64,000 nt of DNA, taken from Streptococcus sp. 2342 (lineage in GTDB: Bacteria; Bacillota; Bacilli; Lactobacillales; Streptococcaceae). Positions within the stretch are counted from its first letter, which is position 1, and every line of letters begins with the position of its first letter. Below the pieces are notes generated by a model. It worked only from the letters and a program-made list of their open reading frames with translations. It was not told where the DNA came from and did no database searches. This document shows, piece after piece, positions 1-8,700 of this stretch. The stretch is from positions 173,353 to 237,352 of the forward strand of contig NZ_VMLR01000001.1 in assembly GCF_013276795.1 (NCBI RefSeq), read 5' to 3'. The position numbers and the translations under genes were made by a program.

Positions 1-219
1 CAGACTGTCTTTAAAACCTTCCTCAAAGATAAAGAAAAGATTGTCAACGCCCTTCAACTACACTATTCTAATGCCAAACTGGAAGCAACCAATAATCTCA
101 TCAAACTTATCAAGCGCAATGCCTTTGGTTTTCGGAACTTTGAAAACTTCAAAAAACGGATTTTCATCGCTCTGAATATCAAAAAAGAAAGGACGAAATT
201 TGTCCTTTCTCGAGCTTAG
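1..219 (+). CDS. IS1167-like (ISL3 family) transposase, C-terminal fragment
   Basis: An open frame enters from the left edge and stops at TAG 217-219, giving 72 residues. The text includes NAKLEATNN, RNAFGFRNFENF and KKRIFIAL, which I recognise as the C-terminal end of the ISL3-family DDE transposase of pneumococcal IS1167; LEATNN lies in the region of the last catalytic acidic residue. It is followed immediately by an IS1167-like terminal repeat. The rest of the element lies outside the window, so whether the transposase is intact cannot be seen. Confidence 0.85.
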   Translation, partial: QTVFKTFLKDKEKIVNALQLHYSNAKLEATNNLIKLIKRNAFGFRNFENFKKRIFIALNIKKERTKFVLSRA

Positions 220-253
220 CTTTTCATCAACCCACTACAGTTGACAAAGAGCC
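220..253 (+). mobile_element. Right end of IS1167-like element with terminal inverted repeat
   Basis: Directly after the transposase stop the sequence reads on the minus strand GGCTCTTTGTCAACTGTAGT, which resembles the terminal inverted repeat of ISL3-type IS1167. The element therefore ends near 253, only a few bases before the dagK terminator. The other end and any target duplication are outside the window. Confidence 0.75.
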
Positions 254-255
254 AT

Positions 256-281
256 AAAAAAAGCCTCGGTAACAAGGCTTT
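256..281 (-). terminator. Intrinsic terminator of the diacylglycerol kinase gene
   Basis: On the minus strand a stem AAAGCCTTG / CGAGGCTTT with a TTAC loop runs into a T tract, just after the dagK stop. It lies 2-3 bases from the IS end, so the IS inserted next to, not inside, the terminator. Confidence 0.8.
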
Positions 282-286
282 GAGTT

Positions 287-1174
287 TTATGATTGTTTCT
301 TAGGTACGGAATACACTTCAATGTGTTGTCCTAGTACCTTGATGTCGACTGGTAGATTATCTGATTTATCGCCATCAACATCCGACTCTAATTCGATATC
401 AGAAGAAATTTTAATAGTACGTGCCTTTATATATTCAATATTTTCATTCTCTACAAGATCTCCTTTTAACAAATCCGGAATCAAAGATAATTTAGAGAAT
501 ATAGAAGCATCTTTCAAAATTAGAATATTTGCATATCCATCCTTGTTTTCTTCAAAGATTTTTTTATCTGCAAAATAATTTGTTAGAAGTACTAAAACAT
601 GACTTGCTTCCCCAAGGTAATTTCCATTTTCGGTTTCAACTTTAATGTTAAAGACTTGATCTGTCATGACAGACTTCATGGTATTAACTGCATAAGCCAA
701 GATACCAAATTTCGTTTTATCTTCAATTTCAACATTATGAATGGCTTCAGGGAGAGACCCGATACTAAAGATATATCCAAAATAGTGACCATTTGCTTTT
801 CCGATATCAATCTTATCAGTTAAATTGAAATCCAGATCTTCAATAGCTCCGTCAATATCTTGATTGATTTCTAAAAGTTTTGTAATCAGGTTACCAGTAC
901 CACCTGGTATAATTCCCAGTTTAGGAATATAGTCCCTTTCAGCAATCCCTGAAATAACTTCATTGACTGTACCATCTCCACCAAAAACTAGAATTGATTC
1001 ATATCTTTCTCTAGCAGCTTCTTCTGCGAAATTTGTAGCATCTTTAGCTTTTTGAGTAATTTTAGTTTCCACATCATCAAAATACTCTCTTGCTTTATTC
1101 TCCAGCTTCTCTTTGTAATCTAAAGCTTTTTCTCCTCCAGAAGTTGGATTGATAATTAGCATTATTTTTTTCAC
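287..1174 (-). CDS. Diacylglycerol kinase family lipid kinase (YegS/DagK type)
   Basis: Predicted soluble lipid kinase that phosphorylates diacylglycerol or a related lipid. The N-terminal segment MLIINPTSGG and the nucleotide-binding FGGDGTVNEV and GIIPGGTGN motifs define the DAGK catalytic fold; the C-terminal half carries the usual beta-sandwich. I place the start at a GTG (1174) because AAGGAG lies 9 bases upstream; this gives about 295 residues, the usual length. A longer frame to 1228 runs into a decayed BOX repeat and has no ribosome site. The gene is monocistronic with its own terminator. Family assignment is secure; the true lipid substrate is not visible from sequence. Confidence 0.9.
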   Translation of the reverse strand: MKKIMLIINPTSGGEKALDYKEKLENKAREYFDDVETKITQKAKDATNFAEEAARERYESILVFGGDGTVNEVISGIAERDYIPKLGIIPGGTGNLITKLLEINQDIDGAIEDLDFNLTDKIDIGKANGHYFGYIFSIGSLPEAIHNVEIEDKTKFGILAYAVNTMKSVMTDQVFNIKVETENGNYLGEASHVLVLLTNYFADKKIFEENKDGYANILILKDASIFSKLSLIPDLLKGDLVENENIEYIKARTIKISSDIELESDVDGDKSDNLPVDIKVLGQHIEVYSVPKKQS

Positions 1175-1210
1175 TCTGTATTTTCTCCTTAAAATTGAAA
1201 TAGAAAGGTT

Positions 1211-1321
1211 ATTCTCGATGAAAATCAAAGCGTAAACTAGGGAACTAGCCGTAGGCTACTCACGATACTGTTTTGAGTCTGTATATTAGCCTGATGTAGT
1301 TTAAAAAGATTTTCTAATAGT
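1211..1321. repeat. Degenerate BOX element (boxC/boxB part/boxA)
   Basis: The segment contains TGAAAATCAAAG, AACTAGGGAACTAGCCGTAG and ACTGTTTTGAG (boxC and part of boxB), followed by GATTTTCTAATAGTATTA, a drifted boxA end. It matches the order of the better preserved BOX elements at 9910, 11697 and 45974 but with many substitutions, so it is an old copy just upstream of dagK. Confidence 0.65.
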
Positions 1322-1724
1322 ATTAACCTGATGACACATGATATTTGCGTATATTGCTATTATACAATGAAATATTAAAAAATAGAAATAAATTGCTTTT
1401 AATATCGGTTTTTATCTCATATTAAAAAATGATCTATTTTTTACTAGTAGGTTATTCTTAATCATACAAACTAGTCTCTCTCCTCCACACGATGGAATAT
1501 AGTTTGTAGATATAATTGCTATTTTCTAGTTCCGGATAAAGATAAAACTCACTTGAAAGAAGATTTTCCCCATATATAAGTCAGTCTTTGTCTGACTAGC
1601 TACTAGCAGATAGATGAGTTAATGTTCATTATCTATTTATTAAGATGAAAATACTTCAAAAGTCAGTTCAGCTAAGGATGGAAAAAACTCAATTTTAGGA
1701 AAAGCTGAAGTATCTAGTATTACA
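1322..1724. other. AT-rich intergenic stretch without recognisable gene
   Basis: About 400 bases with no convincing reading frame or known repeat on either strand. A short piece near 1685-1699 (AAAAACTCAATTTTA type) recurs after pepT near 27790, which may be a fragment of a small dispersed repeat, but 15 bases are too little to name it. Confidence 0.4.
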
Positions 1725-1770
1725 ATAAAAGGCATCTTATCAAGTGTTTTTGATACCTGATAAGATGCAC
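1725..1770 (-). terminator. Terminator of the YkvI-like gene
   Basis: An 11-bp perfect stem (GCATCTTATCA with TGATAAGATGC) separated by a 15-base loop, followed on the minus strand by a T run. It lies about 40 bases downstream of the permease stop codon. Confidence 0.75.
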
Positions 1771-1808
1771 TTTTCTGATTTTAAAGATTTTGCCAGTTTT
1801 ATTATCAT

Positions 1809-3074
1809 TTAAGATAAGACGCTTCCATCATGTTTTGCATCATCATCAACAAACTGTTCTTTTACTAAATCCTTGATATCACTTTTGATACTTTTAGTAT
1901 CTATAATAGAATCTTCACCAAGTTGGTGAAATGTCGCTTTATCTCTAATAGTATATTCTTGATCATCGTCATATTTTTTGGTTATCAATCGAATCATCTT
2001 TCGTCTTAAAGATTTTTCCCCTTTGATGTTTCCTCTTTCTTTTATCCATGCCACTGCTAAAATGACCAGCATTAGACAACCGACATAACCTAAAAGAGGA
2101 TACATAATGGAGACTAATTCTTTAAACCCCATAAAAGATAAACCATATCCTATAGCGACCGTAGCGATTAGAATAGGGTAAAAGCGCTTAGGTTTGTTTG
2201 AAGAGAAACGTTTTGCCAAGGCATAAAATAAACTGAAAGCTGTATTAAAAATAAGTCCAAAAATAATTAGAGCATACAGCAAAGAAAATAGAGGATGAAT
2301 TTGCTCCGCAATTGTTAACATAGGAATATCAACAGTTGAAACAAGTTTTATATTGGCGTATAAAATACCAGTTGCTACGGTAATAATCAAACTAACTACA
2401 AGTCCACCTAAGAGACCACTTTTTTCCGCAACACCAATTCTCATGACAGAACCTCCTAAGACAAATGCCATGGATACACCAGTCATAACAGTTAGTGCGA
2501 AATAATTTAGTAAAGAAACCCAGACATTGGGCATCGGAGAAGAAAGTGTAGCTGTGATTGCTTCTAATTCTTCAAAATCAAAACTTTTCCCTACGAACGT
2601 ATGGACTGCCATAATGATAATCATGACAAAAACCAAAGGAGTAAATATCCCAAGAACGCTGGTAATCTTTTCAAAATTAAGAAAACTGACAATAATGACC
2701 AAGATAGCACAAATCAATCCTCCCAACCAAAATGGCAAACCAAATTGTTGGTTAAGGTTTGAACCAGCCCCAGCAATCATAACAAAACCAATTACAAAGC
2801 AGGAAACAATTAAAGCAAAATCAAGAATCTTATTAGTAATAGGCCCGGCAATTTGGGAAAGAACTTCAAAATGATCATTTGAACGGAAATAGCTTCCTAA
2901 GGTAATGATAATTTTACCAAAAATAATACTTATGATTCCAAGAACAATCGTTCCAATGATACCCCATTTACCAAAACTAACAAAGTATTGCATTAAATCT
3001 TGGCCTGAAGATAGTCCAGCACCAATAACAACACCGACATAAGCTAATGCTATATTTAAAATACGTTTTAACAC
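1809..3074 (-). CDS. YkvI-family membrane protein (APC-like permease)
   Basis: 421-residue polytopic protein with about ten or eleven hydrophobic segments in the first 350 residues, opening with LAYVGVVIGAGLSSGQDLMQ. The unwound GAGLSSGQ glycine-rich first helix and overall layout match the YkvI family (COG3949), distantly related to sodium-coupled amino-acid transporters of the APC/LeuT superfamily. A charged cytoplasmic tail of about 70 residues follows. The start is GTG, supported by AGGAG six bases upstream. It is monocistronic with its own terminator. Transported substrate is unknown; I know of no characterised member close enough to name one. Confidence 0.8.
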   Translation of the reverse strand: MLKRILNIALAYVGVVIGAGLSSGQDLMQYFVSFGKWGIIGTIVLGIISIIFGKIIITLGSYFRSNDHFEVLSQIAGPITNKILDFALIVSCFVIGFVMIAGAGSNLNQQFGLPFWLGGLICAILVIIVSFLNFEKITSVLGIFTPLVFVMIIIMAVHTFVGKSFDFEELEAITATLSSPMPNVWVSLLNYFALTVMTGVSMAFVLGGSVMRIGVAEKSGLLGGLVVSLIITVATGILYANIKLVSTVDIPMLTIAEQIHPLFSLLYALIIFGLIFNTAFSLFYALAKRFSSNKPKRFYPILIATVAIGYGLSFMGFKELVSIMYPLLGYVGCLMLVILAVAWIKERGNIKGEKSLRRKMIRLITKKYDDDQEYTIRDKATFHQLGEDSIIDTKSIKSDIKDLVKEQFVDDDAKHDGSVLS

Positions 3075-3316
3075 TATTTTCTCCTAACCGTTATCACTAC
3101 AATAAATGACTGTCTATTTAGTATACTATTTTCTTATATTATTGTCAAAAATATAGGTATTAGAACCCTGTACATAGAAATATTTCTGCACGATATAGCA
3201 AGATAACACAAGGACTAGTCAGCTACTAATTAAAATTCTATGGTAATCAGTTGTTTGCTGCTCTTACGCCAGACAAATATCACAAAATAGTAAACTTATA
3301 AAGGATAAAATTCTTG
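3075..3316. other. Intergenic stretch, nothing recognised
   Basis: About 240 bases between the YkvI-like gene and a terminator-like hairpin. All frames are short and I recognise no repeat or RNA. The part nearest 3074 probably holds the YkvI promoter. Confidence 0.4.
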
Positions 3317-3358
3317 AGAAAAAGACCATCCTACTCTTCAAGGTAAAGAATAGAATGG
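3317..3358 (-). terminator. Terminator downstream of the decayed azl region
   Basis: On the minus strand CCATTCTATTCTT pairs with AAGAGTAGGATGG (13 bp with two G-U pairs) and is followed by TCTTTTTC. It lies just after the broken membrane-protein gene, so it probably ended the former operon. Confidence 0.6.
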
Positions 3359-3369
3359 TTTAATAAATA

Positions 3370-3830
3370 TTTGTTTTGGAGCGATATCTAAAAATTGAAA
3401 CCAGACAATCTATCAAGAAGAACAGTTCTATTAGATAAGCAAAGATACTTCCACTTATGTTTTGTTGAATCAGTACTAACATAACAAATAAAATCAAGAT
3501 AAATCCTGTAATGACAGTCTGTTTGGCATTTTCTATTTATAGTCGACAGATTTACCAGCCAATGATAATATTAGCTATTCCTAGCATGATCGCCCATGTT
3601 CCAATGTAGTAAGGAATATCTCTAGCTAGGCCTTCAAAACTAACATAGACCAACCAGATGGACAGAAGAATAGGGAAAAGTGACTGTGCAAGAGTTCAAA
3701 CACTTCTTGTCTTACTCAAATATGATAGAAAATCTTTTCCACCTATAAGGATAAAATAGACAGATAAGAGCTCTGAAAAGAAAAGTAATCCTAGATTTTT
3801 ACGGAAAAAGAAAAGAGACAAATCAAGAGT
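3370..3830 (-). pseudogene. Decayed integral membrane protein gene
   Basis: Reading the minus strand in one frame gives hydrophobic helices interrupted by in-frame stops: a segment with FFSELLSVYFILIGG, then TGA, then SIWLVYVSFEGLARDIPYYI and WAIMLGIANIIIGW, then two TAA codons, then TGFILILFVMLVLIQQNI and a final helix. The coherent hydrophobic text on both sides of the stops shows a former membrane protein rather than chance. The helix pattern is reminiscent of short HdeD/DUF308-type proteins, but this is a guess. No start or ribosome site can be assigned. Confidence 0.55.
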
Positions 3831-3886
3831 GAGACAAAAGTTCTTAATAAATGAAACCTATTCCATTTTTACAACATACCAACCTC

Positions 3887-4222
3887 CTAAAAAACTAAAG
3901 AATACAAGGTGATATAAAATAGGGAGCCACCAGCAACCGAAAGTAACATATTCTTTTTTCACTTATGCAAGAAGATAACAACTAAAATAGCTAGCAACTT
4001 TGGAAGAAGATCACTAGTATTCGTGAAACTCGTATCTTTGAGACTAAAGACGACCATTAATCCAAAAATAGCTGGAGTGAGAACTTTCCCAAGGTAGAGA
4101 ATATAAGCTGGCGTTTTCTCTTTGGATGAAAAAAAAATAAACGGGACAAGGCGTGTGATAACAGTTCCCAGTATGACCATAGCAATTGCTATAATTTGTT
4201 GATCAAACGTCATTTTATACAT
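3887..4222 (-). pseudogene. azlD: AzlD-type branched-chain amino acid exporter subunit, nonsense mutated
   Basis: AzlD pairs with AzlC to export branched-chain amino acids. The frame codes 87 residues ending ILVVIFLHK, then TGA, and continues in the same frame with KKNMLLSVAGGSLFYI to a second stop at 3887. AzlD proteins normally read LH-x-W-K-R/K-N at this point, so the TGA sits where a conserved tryptophan (TGG) is expected; with it the product would have 111 residues, the usual AzlD length. A GGAGG precedes the ATG. No azlC is found upstream, where it should be; a broken regulator lies there instead. Either a truncated protein lacking its last helix is made or the gene is dead. Confidence 0.75.
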
Positions 4223-4253
4223 TTACCTCCAATTCCTTTCGAAGTACTGTAAC

Positions 4254-4737
4254 TATCAGGATATCTATATTACGGAGTACGAGCGCTTGTCAGATGAAAT
4301 CAGCATATACGGACTGACCTTACCATGTATATGGATTTTGTAAAACGTGTTGCAGATAGCAAATCACAGTCCAATCTTAGTCAGCCTGTGAAAGAGGCCC
4401 TTGACCATATTCAAAGTCATACTAATATAATATCCCATTGTCTGTTCAAATGATCGCAAATCACATTGGTTTTAGTTACTCCTTCTTTGGTAAGCAATTC
4501 AAATCTGAAACCAAAAAGACCATTAACGAAGTTATCATAGAAGCCAAAATTGAAGAGGCTAAAGAGTTGTTAGTCCACACATATAAATCCATTAGCCACA
4601 TCAGTAGCTATCTAGCTTTCTCAAGCCAATCTTATTTTCAAAATCAATTCAAAAAAATAAGTGGCTACACACCACTCCGATATCGAAAAGAAAATGCTGG
4701 AAAGTTCCGACATTGTTTTAGTAAGCTAACTTCCTGA
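4254..4737 (+). pseudogene. AraC-family regulator, 5' truncated and frameshifted
   Basis: Three overlapping frames together give the C-terminal part of an AraC/YesN-type regulator: a first frame with DIYITEYERLSDEISIYG, a second from 4331 with MDFVKRVAD and KEALDHIQSHTN, and a third from about 4438 with SVQMIANHIGFSYSFFGKQF and SYLAFSSQSYFQNQFKKISG followed by TPLRYRK. The last two helix-turn-helices are the typical double HTH of AraC proteins. At least two frameshifts are needed and the N-terminal half is absent, so the gene is non-functional. It faces azlD divergently and runs into the 3' end of the CPBP protease gene. Confidence 0.75.
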
Positions 4738-5397
4738 AAATAGGAGTAACCACACATTCCAGAAAGCAGTGATATTGATGAAAATATGAACTAGTATTGG
4801 ATAGTAGAGATTTTTAGTCATGCGATACAATAGAGCCAAAATAAGCCCTCCGCTAACATAAATGAAAAAAGCAAGAGGAGTTAAAGCAAAATTGATATGA
4901 ATATAACCGAAAATAATAGCAGAAAGCAAGACATCTCCGTACCAAGGCGAGTTTTTGAAAAAGGTTGTCATTAGCACACCGCGATAAATCAATTCCTCAG
5001 TAATAGGACCGATGAAGCAAGCTATGAGCAAGAAATAGGGTAATTCCTGTCTCCCTATCATTTCTATCGTTTCATTCAAAGAAATTTGATTTGAAGACGA
5101 GGGTATGAAATAAGACAAGAAGAAGTCCGACATATACAAAATGATGTAGCCCAGTAAAAGGTAGATAAAGTACCTCAGCTGCCACTTGAAATGAAAAGTT
5201 TTCTTTCCTGCAAAAACTAGTAGATAGATGACCGCTAATAAAAGAACTACACTTTCCAGCAAAAGTAGAATCTGAAAAAACTCACGACTTGCTGGTAGAT
5301 AGGACTTTGCGAGATGATTGAAAAGCGTCCAAAACCAAGTTGATTTGTAAAAAATTAAGGACAATGCTAGTAAAATCTGAATAATCCGTTTTTTCAT
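4726..5397 (-). CDS. CPBP family intramembrane metalloprotease
   Basis: 223-residue protein with about six or seven hydrophobic helices. It carries the CPBP (Abi, PF02517) motifs: EELIYRG (the EExxxR motif), a histidine in GYIHINFAL, and HIFINITAFWN near the C terminus. The family contains glutamic/metal-type membrane proteases; streptococcal members are often linked with bacteriocin immunity or protein processing. GAGG lies seven bases before the ATG. The substrate is unknown and no bacteriocin gene is adjacent. Its 3' end overlaps the last codons of the AraC pseudogene by 12 bases. Confidence 0.85.
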   Translation of the reverse strand: MKKRIIQILLALSLIFYKSTWFWTLFNHLAKSYLPASREFFQILLLLESVVLLLAVIYLLVFAGKKTFHFKWQLRYFIYLLLGYIILYMSDFFLSYFIPSSSNQISLNETIEMIGRQELPYFLLIACFIGPITEELIYRGVLMTTFFKNSPWYGDVLLSAIIFGYIHINFALTPLAFFIYVSGGLILALLYRMTKNLYYPILVHIFINITAFWNVWLLLFSGS

Positions 5398-5587
5398 CTT
5401 AAATCCTCTGTTTTTCTTGACTAGCTTATTGAATATAATAATTTACTTAACTGTATAACAAGTTTAGTATAGCATATATTGGCGAAATATCTTTTTCAAG
5501 TCATGAATTGTTATCAAAACATCCTAAACTGTAAAATCAATTACCCTCTCCCCTTTTACCATCATCTTCTCTAACAAAGGAAGACCT

Positions 5588-5671
5588 ATGATTAAGTTAC
5601 TAACCTTGGATGTAGATTGATTTCTCCTAAATGAAGCCAGAGCCCAAAAAAATCAGGTGATTTATTTAGCC
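5588..5671 (+). pseudogene. 5' scrap of a Cof-type HAD phosphatase gene
   Basis: After AAAGGAAGACCT an ATG opens MIKLLTLDVD, then TGA, then FLLNEARAQKN. Cof-type HAD phosphatases begin MIKLLALDMDGTLLNEAR, so this is the first 20 or so codons of such a gene with the DGT catalytic motif damaged; nothing recognisable follows. It lies within the otherwise empty 5398-5696 interval. Confidence 0.6.
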
Positions 5672-5694
5672 TGAACCTTACGGAGCAAGATAAA

Positions 5695-5724
5695 TAAAAG
5701 CCAGTATTGCTACTGACTCTTACA
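5695..5724 (-). terminator. Terminator of the adcAII-pht operon
   Basis: On the minus strand AGTCAGTA-GCAA-TACTGGCT followed by TTTTATTT, about 60 bases after the pht stop codon. Confidence 0.75.
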
Positions 5725-5779
5725 TCATTTTAATTTAACAGGATAAATTTATGCTTCTGATTTCGTCATAACTGACTCA

Positions 5780-8700
5780 CTACCTTTTTAACAAAGCAAG
5801 TAATTTTTCTGCTTTTGCCATGATACCATTATTATCCATGGTTTGGAGACTCAGATTATTTCGTAAACCAGCTAGGCTCTCTGTCACATTGTTTTTCAAG
5901 CTAGCATCCGTTACTGCATCAAGTAGATCTTCTACTTCTTTAAGCTTGGCTTCTACTTTTTCAGTCTCTACTTGAGGGACTTCAGATTCGTCTGTTGTAT
6001 CATTAGCTACTCCCTCTGTCTCGTCTTCATCAGTGCTTGGTTTATAAAGATTATCTACTGAAGGGTTTAAACCTGCGTGATTCTCTTTTTCATCAGATTC
6101 AGGGCGAGTTGGCTCACTTACTTCATCATGTTCCTTATCTTCATCAGGTTTACTGTCTTCTGCTTTATTTTTACGAACATGGTCACTTGCGTTTCCCCAA
6201 CCATTATCTGAGTGAGGACGTTCATTTGGATGTTCAACATAATATTTTACAGTCGCAAATAAATCTTCTAAGGTATAACCCTCAGGTGCCTTATAGAGTC
6301 CTTCGTCAAACCATGCAAACTTAAGATTATGATAGTGATCAAAGTGAGGAATTATAAAGTAACCATTCTGTACAGCTACAGTATACTGTAAATGATTTGG
6401 TATTTTTTCTAATGGTACCTTGTTCTCAGCTGTTACGCGGTTATAGATAGCTTCTGTCCCTGTTGCCTCTGGTTTTGCTTCAGTAGAATTTGGAGCTTGT
6501 AAGCCTTTTTCTTTAGCATAAGCCTGAGCTGCTGCCCTTTCAGCTTCAGATAAGCTGTCTTTTTTAATCCAGTGGCTATGGTTCAAGTGTGGAGTGACGT
6601 AGGCATTTCCTGCATCACTTTCAATATCATGTTCGTCAAAAATGTAGCCATCTGAGGTTGTATATTTACCTGCTAATTTCGCTAATTTAATTTCATCGTT
6701 TGTATAGGCAATTTGAGCATTTGGTTTGCCAAGGCGTTCTGGGTGGGTAATCGGTGCTAGAAATGCCAATAAATCATCTACCAATTTTACTTTATTATTA
6801 GAAGATTCATTATTCAAGCGTTCTGCTAATTTGTCTAAGGCTTGGAAATCAACAGCACGCCCCTTATTTTCAGACAAGGCTTTATGAGCCTGGGTTAACA
6901 GATTATAAGCTTTATCATAAAATTCTTTGTCACGAGAAGAGACGTTTTCTTTCTTCGCAACTAGAGCATGTGTCTCTTGAGTTTTCTTAGACAAGAGATT
7001 TTCAATAGCATCAATCTTATCCTTAGCCAAGTCTTTAGCAAAAACATAGTGACTGACACCAGCAATTTCCACAACATATCCTTTTCCAACTTTTCTAACA
7101 ACCTGTTCTACTGCAAAATTAGTTTGTTTTTTCTCAGTTGACGGTTGAGCTTGCGGTTTTGGTGCTGGTTTCAAATAATGCATTCCTGGCACGACTGCAC
7201 CATTTTGCCCTTTTAACAGAATCATTCTTGCAATCTTCTGCTCTAAATCAGACATTTGTGAATAAGGGATAAAGTGATAATGATTTCCGTGAGGCACAGC
7301 AACACCATTTGCTGTACGATCTGTTATTTGTGCTGGGTCGAATACCAAGCCATCCGATTCCACATGTCGTTCTGACAAAGGTTTGGCATACAATTCACGT
7401 AAAAGGCTTGAAATATCTTCCCCTTGATTCTGATGATAAGTTGGAGTGACAGTTAGATTGTGGTTCTCTGACAAGCTTGGTTGAGCTGGATTTGCATTAT
7501 GACTAAAACTTGAAGAAGGACGAGACCCCTGCTTCCCATTCCAATAGGCTTGGGCAGCAGCCAATTCTCCTGCAGACAAAGCGCCTTTTGGTATATAGTG
7601 GAAATGGTTGCCATGCGGTACAATAAAAGCGTCTCCTGTATCTTCAATCACATCTGACGGACTAAAGACATACCCATCATCCGTTGTATAGGCGCCTCCA
7701 GTTGCTCTATTCGGTGCCGGCGTATTGAGATTAAAGTTTGGTTTAATGGTTGAACTTAGTTTATCTGTACTGCTTGGTTTCGTATTATCAGAATGCTTTT
7801 GAACTGGCTGACCTCCAATTGGTAGATTTCGAGCCAATTTTTCTTCCAAAGCAGACATTTGTGAATAAGGAATGAAATGGAAATGATCCCCATGAGGAAC
7901 TGCCACACCATTTGCAGTACGTTTTGTAATCTGTGCTGGGTCAAATACTAATCCATCAGACTCCACATGACGTTGGCTAAGTGGCAAAGCGTACAATTCT
8001 TGAAGGAGACTAGCTAAGTCCTCACTTTGACTTTCAGAATCTGTTGCAGGATTTTGAGGTGTCTCAGATTGACTCGTTCTCACACTAGATCTTGTTTCTC
8101 CCCTACTTGAACGGTATTCAACCGTACTTAATTGACCGCCTTTTCCAGATAAGAAGGCTTGGGCGGCAGCTAATTCACTGGCAGACAAATCACTCTTAGG
8201 AATATAGTGGAAGTGATTGCCATGAGGAACGATATAGGCATCACCCGTATCTTCTATAATATCAGAGGCATTAAAGATATAACCATCATCCGTTGTATAG
8301 CGTCCTTGGGCTCTGGCTGCAGCAACAGCATTATCTGTGCTTGAATTATGATTATGACTGTGTTCTTGCTTCTGACGTTTAATCTCTTCTTTTGTCCGAA
8401 TATTGTCCGCATGGGCCGCATCTTTAAGGTAAACATAGTATTTCCCGTTTACCTTAATCACATAACCACCCTTGATTTCATTGACAATGTCTGAATCCTT
8501 CAACTGATAATTCGGATCTTTCATGAGAAGTTCTTCACTGATGATGGCATCATAAGGAACCTTACCATTATAGTAATGATAATGGTCTCCATGAGAGGTC
8601 ACATAACCTTGATCCGTAATCTTGATAACAATTTGTTCGGCGTTGATTCCCTCTCTCTTACTGACTTCATCTGGTGTCAAATTTTCTGCCTTTTGACCAG

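Noticed and set aside
1676-1710. Possible dispersed repeat shared with the region after pepT (27785-27820)
   Set aside because: Only about 15 contiguous identical AT-rich bases; too short to call without a genome-wide search.
4438-4737. Short intact AraC-type regulator of 99 residues
   Set aside because: Matching regulator sequence continues upstream in other frames, so this is the last piece of a frameshifted gene, and its apparent start lacks a ribosome site.
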